Of a DNA stretch of 64,000 nt, positions 23,536 to 34,083 are shown in pieces (the stretch's first letter is position 1; each line of letters begins with the position of its first letter). Both the position numbers and the translations under genes were made by a program. Under the pieces are notes generated by a model. It did no database searches. It had not been told where the DNA came from and was given only the letters and a program-made list of their open reading frames with translations. The stretch spans positions 284,489 to 348,488 of the forward strand of contig BDDD01000078.1 in NCBI GenBank assembly GCA_001972305.1. The letters run 5' to 3'. Source of the stretch: Cephalotus follicularis (lineage: Eukaryota > Streptophyta > Magnoliopsida > Oxalidales > Cephalotaceae).

Positions 23536-23775
23536 TCATCTTCCCCCAATGTTCCGTTTCACCTTTTTAACATATACGTTGCATAACTCACACATTTGAC
23601 TTATCATTGCCCGTATTCTCCTCATGAATCCTCTAGGTTCCTGTCGTGTAGGAGCAGCAGCTTCGGCTCCTTGAGCCACATTTACTTTCTCTTGTCTTTC
23701 CTCAGTTCTCCGGGTATGTCTCATCGACGGCCCGGTCCTCTCTCCTCGTACGCTTTTACTTCGTCGTCCTTCCAT
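23536..23775 (-). pseudogene. B gag: N-terminal part
   Basis: A 79-codon frame starting at the first ATG after the primer-binding site. It has a basic N-terminus, a Glu/Gln/Ala-rich middle (NVAQGAEAAAP) and ends VKRNIGGR. Gypsy gag normally continues here with ~200 residues of capsid; in this copy the next readable gag (from 23490) is already the end of that domain. So most of the capsid has been deleted. Confidence 0.75.
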
Positions 23776-23861
23776 TCTGATTCACATCAGGGAACGGGTC
23801 AATATCCACACATTTATCTTAATTCCACTTCCCAAGGGTCCTATCCCGGCATATCCAGAAT

Positions 23862-23884
23862 AGTACGACTCTGATACAAAAACT
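23862..23884 (-). other. Primer-binding site of element B
   Basis: On the minus strand the 5' LTR end is followed by TTGTATCAGAGTCGTACT, one or two changes from the initiator-Met primer site. This confirms that the 23885-26426 LTR is the 5' one. Confidence 0.8.
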
Positions 23885-26426
23885 TGTCATGCCCCAAACC
23901 GTGGGTTGGGCCCCACGACTCGACACGTGGCAATCCGTACAATCATCATAAATTTATCCATAAAAATTTAAAACTTAATTAATAAAAAACATAAATCATC
24001 TATTTAATGTGTGGATATATATAAACCCAGTTCAAAACAATAAAATACATTGTTGCACCCAACAGGTAAAACAAATAATTACATAATTATTTCCTGCAAT
24101 TTCGTCCCTAAAAGCGTACTATCGAGGAGAAACTTACACAATCATTTATCATTAGTGCTGCTGCGATTTGCCTCCACTACCTGTTCCTGTACCTGGCCCA
24201 TTCAAATGAATGGGTTAGCATCCCTGGGGGTTGTGTTGGTTATAACATGCACTGGCACATACCAAAGAAACAACCAAAACATAGTAGAGGAGAAAATATC
24301 ATAAAATACAATGCATGAGTCCAAAATCCATAACATAACCTTTATCATCTGTTGCCCTCGGACTACTCTACTCAAACCATACATATCACATACAGAGGCG
24401 TCTAGTCCGGTCATCCTATGGTCTGGTCAGTGTACAAGGTTCACCTTTAGGCTCACCAGCCCGCGGTATTCTCCTGCAGGTTCACCTGCTGATCGGAATT
24501 CGCCCTTTGCTCACCTGCTCTGCAGTTCACCCATTGGATCACCAGCTCTGGCGGAATTCACCCTTAGGTTCACCATTGGCGGATTCCTCCGAGATCACCA
24601 GCCTCATGGAGTTCACCCTTTGGGCTCACCTTCTCGGCGGAATTCTCCCCTGTTGGGCTCACCAGCCTGGGACCATCTATCTAAGTCTTTTCCTTTTTCA
24701 TCCCATTCTCTAATTCTATATCCTTCCCTTAATTATTTTCCCTTTTGTTCCTTTATCATTCTAAATCCATTTATTTATCTAGACCAGGGCTCACCATTGT
24801 GCATGGAAATTTTCATGCGCAAGGTTAACCTCAAAGTGTGCATGGCGCATGCATAGAAATTTTCTTTACTCATTACTAGCCAGGGGACACATGCATGCTT
24901 CTCTCCCCGGGGAATGCATGCATACACTATAACTTCTCACATAGAATTGGCCATTTATCACGCGTGCACGTGCCAGGACACTTTCATACTATGCCATTAC
25001 CTTCTTCACGGCACATGGGAGGAGTGCACACCAGGGGACGAAGCGAGCTTGGGTGCATGCATAACTCACGGCATGGAAAGCTCCTATGCCATGGCAACCA
25101 TGGTGCACTGCTCGGGGGACCTCGAAGGCATGGGATAGAGTGACCGGAGAGCTTGCATTGCATGGGAGAGCCATGGATGGCTCCACTGGCGCCAAACTTA
25201 GTGTCCCCGGGCATCACCACCTCAGCTACTTGTCTTCCCGGGTGTCATCACCTCGGGCGTCTCTGGTATGGCATCCTGGAACGACTCCTCTGGCGTCACC
25301 AACTTAGGCACATGGCTCCCCAGGTATTGACAGAGGAGCTTGGGCATGTCTGCACTGGCATCGTCTCCTCGGTGCCACCTTCTCCTCTGGCACTGTCCAG
25401 GCGCATACCTAGTTCCCGGCACCCCTGGCGTTGGCAGTGGAGCTCAACGCAGGTCTAGCATTTATATAGGGATCATAGATAGCACACTTTGAACACATAC
25501 TTGGCGCATGTTGGAAATGAAGGAACTCAGGCATCCGCCGGCAAGGAGCTCAACGCGTCGGCATGCTCGGACGCATGGTCAGGACAGCCCAGGTTCCATC
25601 ACGGCTAATGGCGCCAATGTATGTGGCATACTGTTTGTGCACGGTTGCAATGCCAGGGACGAATACACATTCATTATAGTCTTTTCAAATCTACTACAAA
25701 CATCAATAACGATAACACATCTACGCAGACAACAAAACACAACCAACCAAGCAACAAATAGGAATAAAACATGTATAGCAGACACACAAGCATACACATA
25801 AATGGTAGGCACTCAGACATGGAGTAACCTACCTGGGTAAAGGTTGAAAATGGAGATGCTTCCTCCTCTCCTCGTAAATCCTGGCATTCCTTAAAGCTGG
25901 GGACTGCTACACTTCCATCTTGCCAATTTCTTCCTCCTTACACACCGCCTTACTCCCAGGGAAGGGGAATTTATACAAATGGGGTGTGGAGGACATGGGG
26001 GCTCCATGGACAGTGCCCCTCTTGTCCACACTCCCATTCTCTCTTTCTCTCCCGAATTCTCTGGAACGAATTGTGAAGCAAATGTCTGAAAAGTGTGTCT
26101 CCCATGCCCCACTTTCCTTTTATAATAATCATTGGAAGAGTCTGGAACTTCCTAGACCAAACCAACGGGTGAAAGGCCATTGCTGGGCTTGGACCAGCCT
26201 CCTCCACCTGTGCCAAATTAAGCTTTCCACATACAAGCCCAAAATTCCAATCATACCATTAAATCTGGCCCAAGGAGAATAACATAATTCCTTTAGCCCA
26301 GGTTCACAAATTATGCTCCACAAAGTCCCAAATAAATACATCATAAAATTCGGGCCCAGCACTAAAAGGTGGGAAAATTGTTACAAAGCCCAATAATAAT
26401 TCTTAATAATATTTAGGGCCCTTACT
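23885..26426 (-). repeat. Element B 5' LTR
   Basis: Begins TGTCATGCCCC and ends CCCTTACT on the plus strand (final base changed from A). It aligns throughout with 2029-4585, including the TTCACC array (24440-24680). The duplication CCCAA follows at 26427-26431. Confidence 0.92.
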
Positions 26427-26548
26427 CCCAATAAGCCAAGGCTAGTATCTGTCTGTCCAAAACACATAACCAAAATAAATGAGACCGACTACTTAGCAAA
26501 CAGATTAAAGCCCGAAAAATTAAACACTCGGACAAATAGTACATTACA
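26427..26548 (-). repeat. Element A 3' LTR, short part beyond insertion B
   Basis: Continues the A LTR from where it broke off at 2028: CCCAATAAGCC... to the LTR end GTACATTACA. It matches 33961-34083. Confidence 0.92.
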
Positions 26549-26571
26549 TCTCCACCCCCTTAAAATAAGAT
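26549..26571 (-). other. Polypurine tract of element A
   Basis: Minus strand reads TTATTTTAAGGGGGTGGAGA directly before the LTR start TGTAATG; just upstream is the GGGACGAAATC word common at gypsy internal 3' ends. Confidence 0.9.
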
Positions 26572-26602
26572 TTCGTCCCGAAATCATAAATAACCACATA
26601 TC

Positions 26603-26953
26603 TTAATCAAATAAACGACGGTATTCTTCCCGAATATGCTCCTCCAACTCCCAAGTAGCCTCACGCTCAGGATGATTCTTCCATGAGACCTTAACAAAAG
26701 GAAAGGTCTTGCTTCTCGTAACCCTTTCCTGTCGATCCAGAATAGTCTCTGCCTCTTCTTCACAAGACAAGTCCTCCCGAATCCTGTCCAAAGGAAAGCG
26801 GACCACGTGCAGGGGATGATATTGGTAAACCCTCAACATAGACACATGGAACACATTATGGGCATGAGATAACTGTGGAGGCAAAGCTAACCGATATACA
26901 ACTGCGCCAACCTTTTCAAAAACTTCAAAGGGTCCTATAAATCGAGGACTCAA
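26603..26953 (-). pseudogene. A pol: integrase C-terminus and pol tail
   Basis: 116 codons. Starts in the GPF module (PRFIGPFEVFEKVG, VVYRLALPP, HNVFHVSML), then the conserved tail (ILDRQERVTRSK, FVKVSWKNHPEREATWELE) and stops at YRRLFD about 30 bp before the polypurine tract. This is the true C-terminus of the polyprotein. A stop near 26975 separates it from the integrase core. Confidence 0.92.
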
Positions 26954-27088
26954 CTTTCCCTTCAGCCCAAACCGTCAGACTCCCTTCCAAGGTGAAACCT
27001 TCAAAAAGACATGTTCACCTGCTATAAACTCCAAGTCCCTTTGATGTCTATCTTCATAACTCTTCTCTCGGGATTGAGCTGCCTTCAA

Positions 27089-27691
27089 TCATTCCCTAGC
27101 TATAGTCACTTTATCAGTAGTGATCTGAACTAGCTCAAGTCCCTGAATAACTTTTTCTCCAACCTCATCCCAACAAGTCGGAGCTCGACACTTTCTCCCA
27201 TATAAAGCCTCAAACGGAGCCATCTGAATGCTAGCATGCCAACTGTTATTATAAGCAAACTCCACCAAGCTCAAATACTCATCCCAGTTTCCAGTCCACT
27301 CTAAAGCACAAGACCTCAGCATGTCCTCTAAAGTCTGGATGGTCCTCTCTGACTGCCCATCTGTCTGAGGATGGAAAGATGTACTATAATTGAGCAGTGT
27401 TCCCCATGCCTTATGGAATCCCTTCCAAAATCGTGATGTGAAACGGGGATCCCTATATGAAACAATGGATACAGGTGTCCCAAGGAGTCTCACAATCTCC
27501 TGCTGGAAAACCTCTGCCAAACGGTCCACCAAGAAATCTTCTCGGATAGCCAAGACGTGAGCCGATTTAGTCAACCAGCCCACTACTACGCAAATAGAAT
27601 AATTCCTCCTGAAAGTCCTTGGCAAACCAGTAAAAAAATCCATCACAATGCTCTCCCATTTCCATACTGGAACCTCCAAGGGTTGCAACAA
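27089..27691 (-). pseudogene. A pol: integrase catalytic core (mutated)
   Basis: 200 codons covering the D-D-E core: first Asp in VMDFFTGLP, Glu in TDGQSERTIQ, and NNSWHASIQMAPFEALYGRK after it. The second catalytic Asp, expected in a VSDRDPRF motif, is Tyr: the codon at 27455-27457 gives SYRDPRF. So this integrase would be inactive even apart from its stops. It is bounded by TGA stops at 27701-27703 and 27089-27091, each explained by CGA to TGA. Confidence 0.93.
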
Positions 27692-27700
27692 TCCACTAGC

Positions 27701-28813
27701 TCACCGGTGCTCAATCTTGACTTGCTGACAGATCAAACACCTCCCAATAAATTCGGTTACATCCCACTTCATTCCATCCCACCATAAATTTTTCTTCAAG
27801 TCTCTATACATTTTCGTAGAACCCGGATGTATAGAAAATGGAGAATTGTGTGCTTCAGACAGAACAGCCTCCCTAATAATAGGATCAGTTGGCACACACA
27901 ACCGACTACCCAACCATATAACACCATGCTCATCCACGCGAAACTCCAACTGTTTACCCTCATCCACATTCTGGACTAAGGCCCATAACTCACCATCATC
28001 ACTCTGAGGCGCCTTAATCCGAGATATAACAGTAGGTTCAATATTCATACTAGCAACGAAACCCTCAGAACCCCGAACAAACAAATTCAAATCCAACCGC
28101 TCCATATCAGATATCAACTGCGGCTGAGTAAGCAAAGCCGCTACACTACCAGAACTCTTCCTACTAAGAGCATCAGCTACCACATTAGCTTTACCAAGGT
28201 GGTACTGAATATTAACATCGTAATCCTTCGAAAGCTCCAACCACTTTCTTTGCCGCATATTCAGCTCCTTCTGAGTGAAAATGTACCTGAGACTCTTATG
28301 ATCGGTGAAAACATCGCAAGTTTCTCCGTACAAATAATGCCTCCAGATCTTCAATGCAAAAACAACTGCTGCCAACTCAAGATCATGTGTAGGATAGTTC
28401 ACTTCATAAGGCTTAAGCTGCCAGGAAGCATAAGCTATAACATGACTGTGCTGCATCATAACACAACCCAAACCTTTCTTAGAAGCATCACTGTATATCT
28501 GGTATCCTTCTAACCCAGACGGCAAACGAAGAACCGGTGCAGACGCAAGACCATTCTTCAACTTCTCAAAGCTTGCCTCACGTTCTTCATTCCACACAAA
28601 CTTAGCTCCCTTTCTCATAAGCTGAGTCAGTGGCAAGGCTATAGAGGAAAAGCCTTCCACAAACCTCCTATAGTACCCAGCAAAATCCAGAAAACTCCTA
28701 ACCTCTGTCACTGTGGTAGGTCTCGGCCATTTAGTAATAGCCTCAACCATAGCAGGATCCTCACCGATACCTTCCGCTGTAACCAAGTGGCCCAAGAATG
28801 CCACTTGTTCCAA
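27701..28813 (-). pseudogene. A pol: RT end, RNase H and integrase zinc finger
   Basis: The longest frame in the window (370 codons). Order: RT C-terminus ([22 protein letters not shown]), RNase H ([18 protein letters not shown], a [12 protein letters not shown] strand, [15 protein letters not shown]), connector ([12 protein letters not shown]), and integrase finger ([10 protein letters not shown] then CLICQQ). Catalytic Asp residues of RNase H in SDAS and FTDH are present. It ends at the TGA at 27701. RNase H is intact in sequence though the gene is not. Confidence 0.95.
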
Positions 28814-28846
28814 CCAGAACTCAACCTTTGAAAAGTTTACGTATAG

Positions 28847-29182
28847 CTAATTTTTCCTCAATATCCCCAGCTTTGTATGAAGTTGATCTTCATGTTCTTC
28901 CTTCAACTTGGAATACACAAGGATATCATCAATGATCACAATCACAAACCGATTCAAGAACTGATGAAACACACGATTTATCAGATCCCTGAAGACTGCC
29001 AGTGCATTAGTAAGTTCGAATGGCATCACCAGAAATTCGTAATGCCCATACCGTGTACGGAAAGCAGTCTTGGGCACGTCTTCATCCGCTACTCGTAACT
29101 GATGATATCCAGACCTCAAATCTATCTTAGAAAAATACCGTGCACATTGGAGTTGATCAAATAAGTCATCAATCCTAGGCAA
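28847..29182 (-). pseudogene. A pol: reverse transcriptase core
   Basis: 111 codons: [45 protein letters not shown] and the active-site [10 protein letters not shown] (both catalytic Asp present; most relatives have Phe before Val/Ile). Stops close both ends; RT upstream fragments (29200-29330) read in the same direction with stops. Continues into 27701-28813 after a small break. Confidence 0.93.
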
Positions 29183-29199
29183 AGGGTATTTGTTCCTGA

Positions 29200-29746
29200 T
29201 AGTAATCTAGTTCAGCTCTCTGTAGTCTATACACAACCTCATAGAGCCGTCATTCTTCTTAACAAACAGAACCGAAGCACCCCATGGTGAAACACTGGGC
29301 TGGATAAAACCCCGATCCAACAATTCTTGTAACTACTTCTTCAGTTCTTGTAATTCTAACGGTGACATTCTATACGGTGCTTTTGATATCGGTCCCGCCC
29401 CAGGGATGCGCTCGATGGTAAACTCCACTTCCCGTTGCAGAGGGATTCCCTGTAACTCATCCGGAAACGCATCTGAAAACTCTCTAACCACAGGATAATC
29501 CTCTAGGCGAGGTTCATCCTTAGAGACATCCTTCACAATAGCAAAGAATCCCTCAGCGCCCTTAGCCACCAACTTATGAGCCTTCAGAATAGAAATAATC
29601 TTTACGTCCTTCCTCGATCGTGAACCCTGATAAATAAAATCAAGTCTATCAACATCCCCAAAAAAAGTCCTCCGAGCGTGACAATCAACCGTGGCACGAT
29701 GATGATCCAACCAATCCATGCAAAGAATCATATCAAAATCATGCAT
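29200..29746 (-). pseudogene. A pol: protease end and protease-RT linker
   Basis: 29333-29746 starts in the last protease strand (DFDMILCMDWL) and runs through the linker (EDYPVVREFSDAFPDEL, REVEFTIERIPGAG) to the RT N-terminus (APYRMSPLELQELKK). Then a stop at 29333, after which 29200-29330 carries the next RT block ([18 protein letters not shown]) with further stops. Confidence 0.9.
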
Positions 29747-29809
29747 ATCTATCGGAAGAAGTTCTACCTCACGGATTTTATCATCGAACGAAATAGGATA
29801 ATCACAAAA

Positions 29810-30064
29810 TTACTCAGATATCATAACAGAAGTCCCCATAGGGGTCGAAAGGACCAATACCAGATCCAAACAGTGAGAAGGCATCCCAAGATGCCAAACA
29901 AAAGATCTTGCCACAACAGAATGAGTCGATCCAATATCATACAAAACATAAGCCTTACTATTACCAATAGAAACAAAACCCGAAACCGTACCTGGAGCAT
30001 TAGCAGCCTGATGAGTCATCGAAGACTCTACCTCCCACATTGCGTTGCCCAGCTTCAGCACCAT
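29810..30064 (-). pseudogene. A gag-pol: aspartic protease (active site altered)
   Basis: 84 codons with PGTVSGFVSIGNSKAYVL and then YDIGSTHSVVARSF, where retropepsins have D-T/S-G; here DIG, a one-base C-to-T change from DTG. The downstream protease half is at 29333-29746. A stop lies between. Confidence 0.9.
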
Positions 30065-30600
30065 TTCCTCTCATTTCCTTTGCACGCAGATCGGGACAAT
30101 CCTTTACAAAGTGGCCCGTCTGACCACATACAATACAGGCCCCACTGGCCATATAACAGGTTCTGACAGGATGATACCTACCACATACATCACATTGGGC
30201 AATCTGAACATTGGGGTTACCCCCACCCACAGCACCCTAAACATTCCTCTGATCATTACCTTGCTGGCGATGTTGTCCTCCATCCTTATTATGATTATGA
30301 TCCTTCTTGTGCTACTTACCATTTCAGCCGTTGTTCCATGAACCGCCTTGCCCTTTGTTCTGTTGTCTGGAATCTTGTTCATTTCTATCCCGTTTCTTGT
30401 CCCCTTCTTGGCGTGCTGCCTGGAAGTTCAATCCCTCCATCTCTATGTTCTTTGCAGCATTTGCAACCGCTGACACATCAGCAAATCTGGAATTTATCAG
30501 CTTACCCCTAAGCTGATAATGCAGCTTCCATTTGAATTTCTCAGCTTGCTCCAATGCCGACCACGTCGCGGATCCATCAAAGCCCGACAATCTGGTAAAC
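30065..30600 (-). pseudogene. A gag: nucleocapsid region with zinc knuckle
   Basis: 30324-30590 ends the capsid and begins the basic linker (QARQ, KKRDRNEQDSRQQNKGQ). 30104-30230 encodes two Cys clusters: CDVCGRYHPVRTC and the canonical CIVCGQTGHFVKDC, which binds genomic RNA in the particle. Two frames are needed to read the whole, so at least one frameshift lies near 30240-30320. Confidence 0.9.
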
Positions 30601-31189
30601 CGGGCAAGGAATTCAGTGACTGACTCACCCTCTTTCTGTCTTGTGTTTATAAACTCTTTGGCATAAGCCTATTTATAGGCAGTGGGAAAATACTGCTGAT
30701 AGAAGACTTCACTGAACTCTGACCATGACAAGGCATCAATATATCCTCCACCCTTAGCCAACCCCAATGTCTTCCACCATTTTTGAGCATCTCCTTCTAG
30801 CTTGTAAGCAGCCAACCTTACTTTCTGTTGATCATCACATCCTAGCACATCAAACATTTCTTCATGCGCACAATCTAGTGTTCAGCTTCCACAGGTGTCA
30901 GGGCTGAACTAAAAGACTGTGGCCTCTGCGTTTGGAACCGCTCAAGCCAGACATAAACAGGAGTGTCAGGCCTATCCCCAACTTCCATACCAACCTGAAC
31001 GTCCGCCGGTGCATTCTCCTCCGCAACTTGCTCCGTATGACCTTGTCCCGGATTCTGTTGGTGCATCACACAATTTACCTCTTGAGCAATTGCCTGTTGT
31101 ACCAACTCTTCCACAGAAGGCTCATTTCTGACTTCTTCCTGAGCCCCAGCTGGTGCAGTTCCCTGGGGAGTGTTCCTTGTTAGTGCCAT
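30601..31189 (-). pseudogene. A gag: N-terminus and capsid
   Basis: The gag start is the ATG at 31189 (MALTRNTPQGTAPAG), 150-170 bp from the primer-binding site. 30875-31189 is a Pro/Glu/Gln-rich N-terminus. 30669-30857 has the retrotransposon-gag signature KVRLAAYKLEGDAQKWW and FYQQYFPTAY. A frameshift near 30860 and a stop near 30668 break it. Typical gypsy gag size if the pieces are added (~390 codons). Confidence 0.9.
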
Positions 31190-31340
31190 CTATGAAAGAC
31201 ATCGAAACATGAAATATCAAATAGAAACATAAAAACCAAAATAAAAGACAAATCGGAATGACTATAAGGGAATAGCCTAACCCGACTTCTACCCAATCTC
31301 ACAGGTCAAGCCTAAATAGGTAATCTAAGGAAAGAAAAAC

Positions 31341-31361
31341 GTATGCTTTGATACCACAATC
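31341..31361 (-). other. Primer-binding site of element A
   Basis: Minus strand: LTR end then TTGTGGTATCAAAGCATAC, close to the initiator-Met primer site TGGTATCAGAGC. Confidence 0.88.
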
Positions 31362-34083
31362 TGTAATACCCCTGAACGGTGGGAGCCCTTACAGGTCATA
31401 ATACATAACATAACAAAATATAAAGATCAACTTTATTAAAAACGCGATGGTCTGAAACATAACCTGATGACATAACAGAATCTAAAACTTAACATAAACC
31501 AAAGTCATAATCCAAGACTATAAAATATTGTTCATAAACAGGCCCTAATATGACCATAAGACAACATAAGCATAATAGGATCAAACTCCTAGATGATCCC
31601 CAGACATAAGGTGGACACCTCTCATCACACATTGCCCCGTTGCTCCTGATAACCTGCCACGTGGAAACAAAAACGCGTCTGAGCAAACCTCAGTACGGAT
31701 ATAGAATGTAAAAATAGTAAACGATAATTTCTTAAGACGAGAAGATTTCCAAATTTAACACGAAATAGAAATCTTAAACAATAATCAGTTTAAACATTCT
31801 TTATAAATTACCTCAGTAATTTTGCATATAAACAAAATCCATAATTTTCAGAACATAAAGCGTATCTTTCAAAGAATAAAGCATATCTTTCAAAACATAA
31901 AGTTCCATACTGAGCGTCATAACATATCACATATCGGAACACACATAAGCAATGGATTCATGACGTCCGCATGCCAAATAGAAACGACGTGTATGGCACT
32001 ACACAATCAATTCTCATAACATAACATATCACATACAACTAGGATCAATCCATAAGTCTTTATCACAAATCCTCCACAAGGATATCATAAACATAGAGAG
32101 ACGTCGTAGACTAATCACACTGCCACGCAAAGTGTCATGCCTCCGTGCTAAAGGATATGCCTATGGTACGCCCCATAGGTGGGTACAAAAGCTCAGTACT
32201 TCACCATTTCAGAACATTGATTTTATCATAATCAATTTAAAACACATAAACAAATCCATAAATCATTATCAAACGATATAATTTCATATAGAACATACTT
32301 TCATAATCGGAAATCAACTCATTTAATTTCATAATAAAAGAGATGATTGCATAACATTTCATAAACAAATCATAACTGAACATATATAAAGTCAGAAATA
32401 TTTAATTTTCTTAAAAATATCAAAGCTAACTTTATTTCAAAAAGTATCAGAAATCCGAAACATAGTAGAGTTCCTAAAACCAAAGGAAAACAATAAGGAA
32501 TGAACATTTGTACATATCCATTAAAAGCCAAAACTGAATCTATTTCAAATAAATCAGATGTGCAAGAAGAGAATTATCCGTACCTTGGGCGATCATAAAA
32601 ATTTACCTACGAATTGACCGATAAATTTCTAAACAGCTCCTCGGTAGCACAATATATCTATAAGATACCGAAATCATTCATATAAGGATTTGAAATGAAC
32701 TGCGGAGATAAATCAGAATTATAACAGTGTTTAAAATAGACCCCGATTCGAAAGAAGGACAAATGGATAAGGAAACTTGAAAGCAGAAATTTCCTGGACT
32801 AACCAACCGACTAATACAGAACTCCAGTCGACTGTTCAAGGGATGACAGTAGACTACACAAGCAGAACTGCAGCCAATCGACTGTGACGGGGGTCCAGTC
32901 GACTGTGCAAGACATAACAACCGACCGATTCATAAGGCAACCGAATACTCAAAGCAAAGCAGTCGACTGTTCAATAAGGCAGCCGACTGTCCTGGGTGAC
33001 AGAAAACAAAAATATAACAATCCTATGCAATTTTTCTGTCAAAACTTTGATACCATAATACCAGAGGACCATAACCATTTACACAAGACATTTTATGGTT
33101 TTATAACAGTTCTAGAACACTGACTTTAAGAAAGTTACTCAAATAGAGACAACTTAAGGAGAGTGATGAGTTCAAACCATTGTATACATTACTGACAAAA
33201 CACCACTATCAGTTATCAATACCAGATTTCACAATTCATATAAGATGTCCTATGGCTGCTAATAGACTCAGAAACGGTAGCAGAAAATGATGTGGCAGAA
33301 ATCAAAACGAAAATTCCAACAACCTATGTACCCATAAAATCAGATTCACAACAAAACCGAACGAACCATTACAGCAACATAAGAGGGCTAACCTGCAATG
33401 GTGCTATAAAAACCGTAGAAAGAGCACACTGATTTCTTAAGCTTAAAATGGATGTTCAAAAGAAAACACGAAGGAAAGACAACACAAGGATTCTAAGCCT
33501 GACAATGGAGTGTACAACCAAAACAAAATCATCTAAAGACTGAAATTACGAAGCACGAACTTGACTTTGATGAAGCAATAGCAGGAAGAACACAAAGGAT
33601 TCCAAAGTTTGTAAAATAGGCTATGACCAGGCAAGAGAGAAACGGATGGCATAATGGTGCGGCTAACACCTTACTTAAACAAAAAAAGGGAGACCATTTC
33701 GACTAGGATAAGGAAAGAGGGAACAAAAATCGGGTAGATAAGGAAAGAGGAGGATTTTTGGGGAAGTTAGAAGGAAAGAAGGAGAAGTTACGAGAGAGAA
33801 AAATATAGGGGGAGAGAGAGAAGCAGGAGAGAGATAGGAGAGAGAGAAATAAAATAAAATAAAAGATTTTTGTTTTAAAACTATAAATAAAAACAGAGTT
33901 GTAAATAAATAAAGTAAAGTAAAGTAAAACAAAACTTACTTATGCATATACATACTAACATACCCAATAAGATAAGGCTGGTATCCGTCAGTCCAAAACA
34001 CATAACCAAAACAAAGTAGACCGATTACTTAACAAACATATTAAAGCCCGAAAATTAAATACTCGGACAAAGAGGGTATTACA
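31362..34083 (-). repeat. Element A 5' LTR (complete)
   Basis: Begins TGTAATACCCC and ends GGGTATTACA on the plus strand. It aligns with 1-2028 plus 26427-26548. It carries the GTCGAC-motif array at 32805-32998. A GA-rich block (33690-33850) is CT-rich in element sense and lies ~240-400 bp from the LTR start; just upstream in element sense is TTTATAG (33888-33894), a possible TATA element. The host sequence after 34083 is D1 copia DNA; the other flank is outside the window. Confidence 0.93.
32805..32998. repeat. GTCGAC-type motif array in A 5' LTR
   Basis: Eight to nine spaced copies of CAGTCGACTGT and variants (CAACCGACTA, CAATCGACTG, CAACCGACCG). Same order as 911-1120 with one short deletion; variants differ mostly by C-to-T or G-to-A at CpG. 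Confidence 0.8.

Larger units (their letters stand above)
2029..26426 (-). mobile_element. Element B: Ty3/gypsy retrotransposon with nested insertions
   Basis: B has two long LTRs (2029-4585 and 23885-26426), a primer-binding site next to the right LTR, a polypurine tract next to the left LTR, and gag-PR-RT-RNaseH-IN remnants read on the minus strand between them. It sits in the 3' LTR of element A and is flanked by the duplication CCCAA. Elements D, C and LTR E lie inside it. Domain order with integrase after RNase H, plus a GPF-type integrase tail, place it in Ty3/gypsy (chromovirus-like). The protease DSG, RT IDD and integrase D-D-E residues survive, but gag lacks its capsid core and pol has stops and two insertions, so it is dead. 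Confidence 0.92.

Noticed and set aside
24895-25458. Overlapping 70-100 codon ORFs as small genes
   Set aside because: They repeat those at 3010-3500 in the other B LTR in several frames on both strands; composition effect of a GC-richer LTR block.
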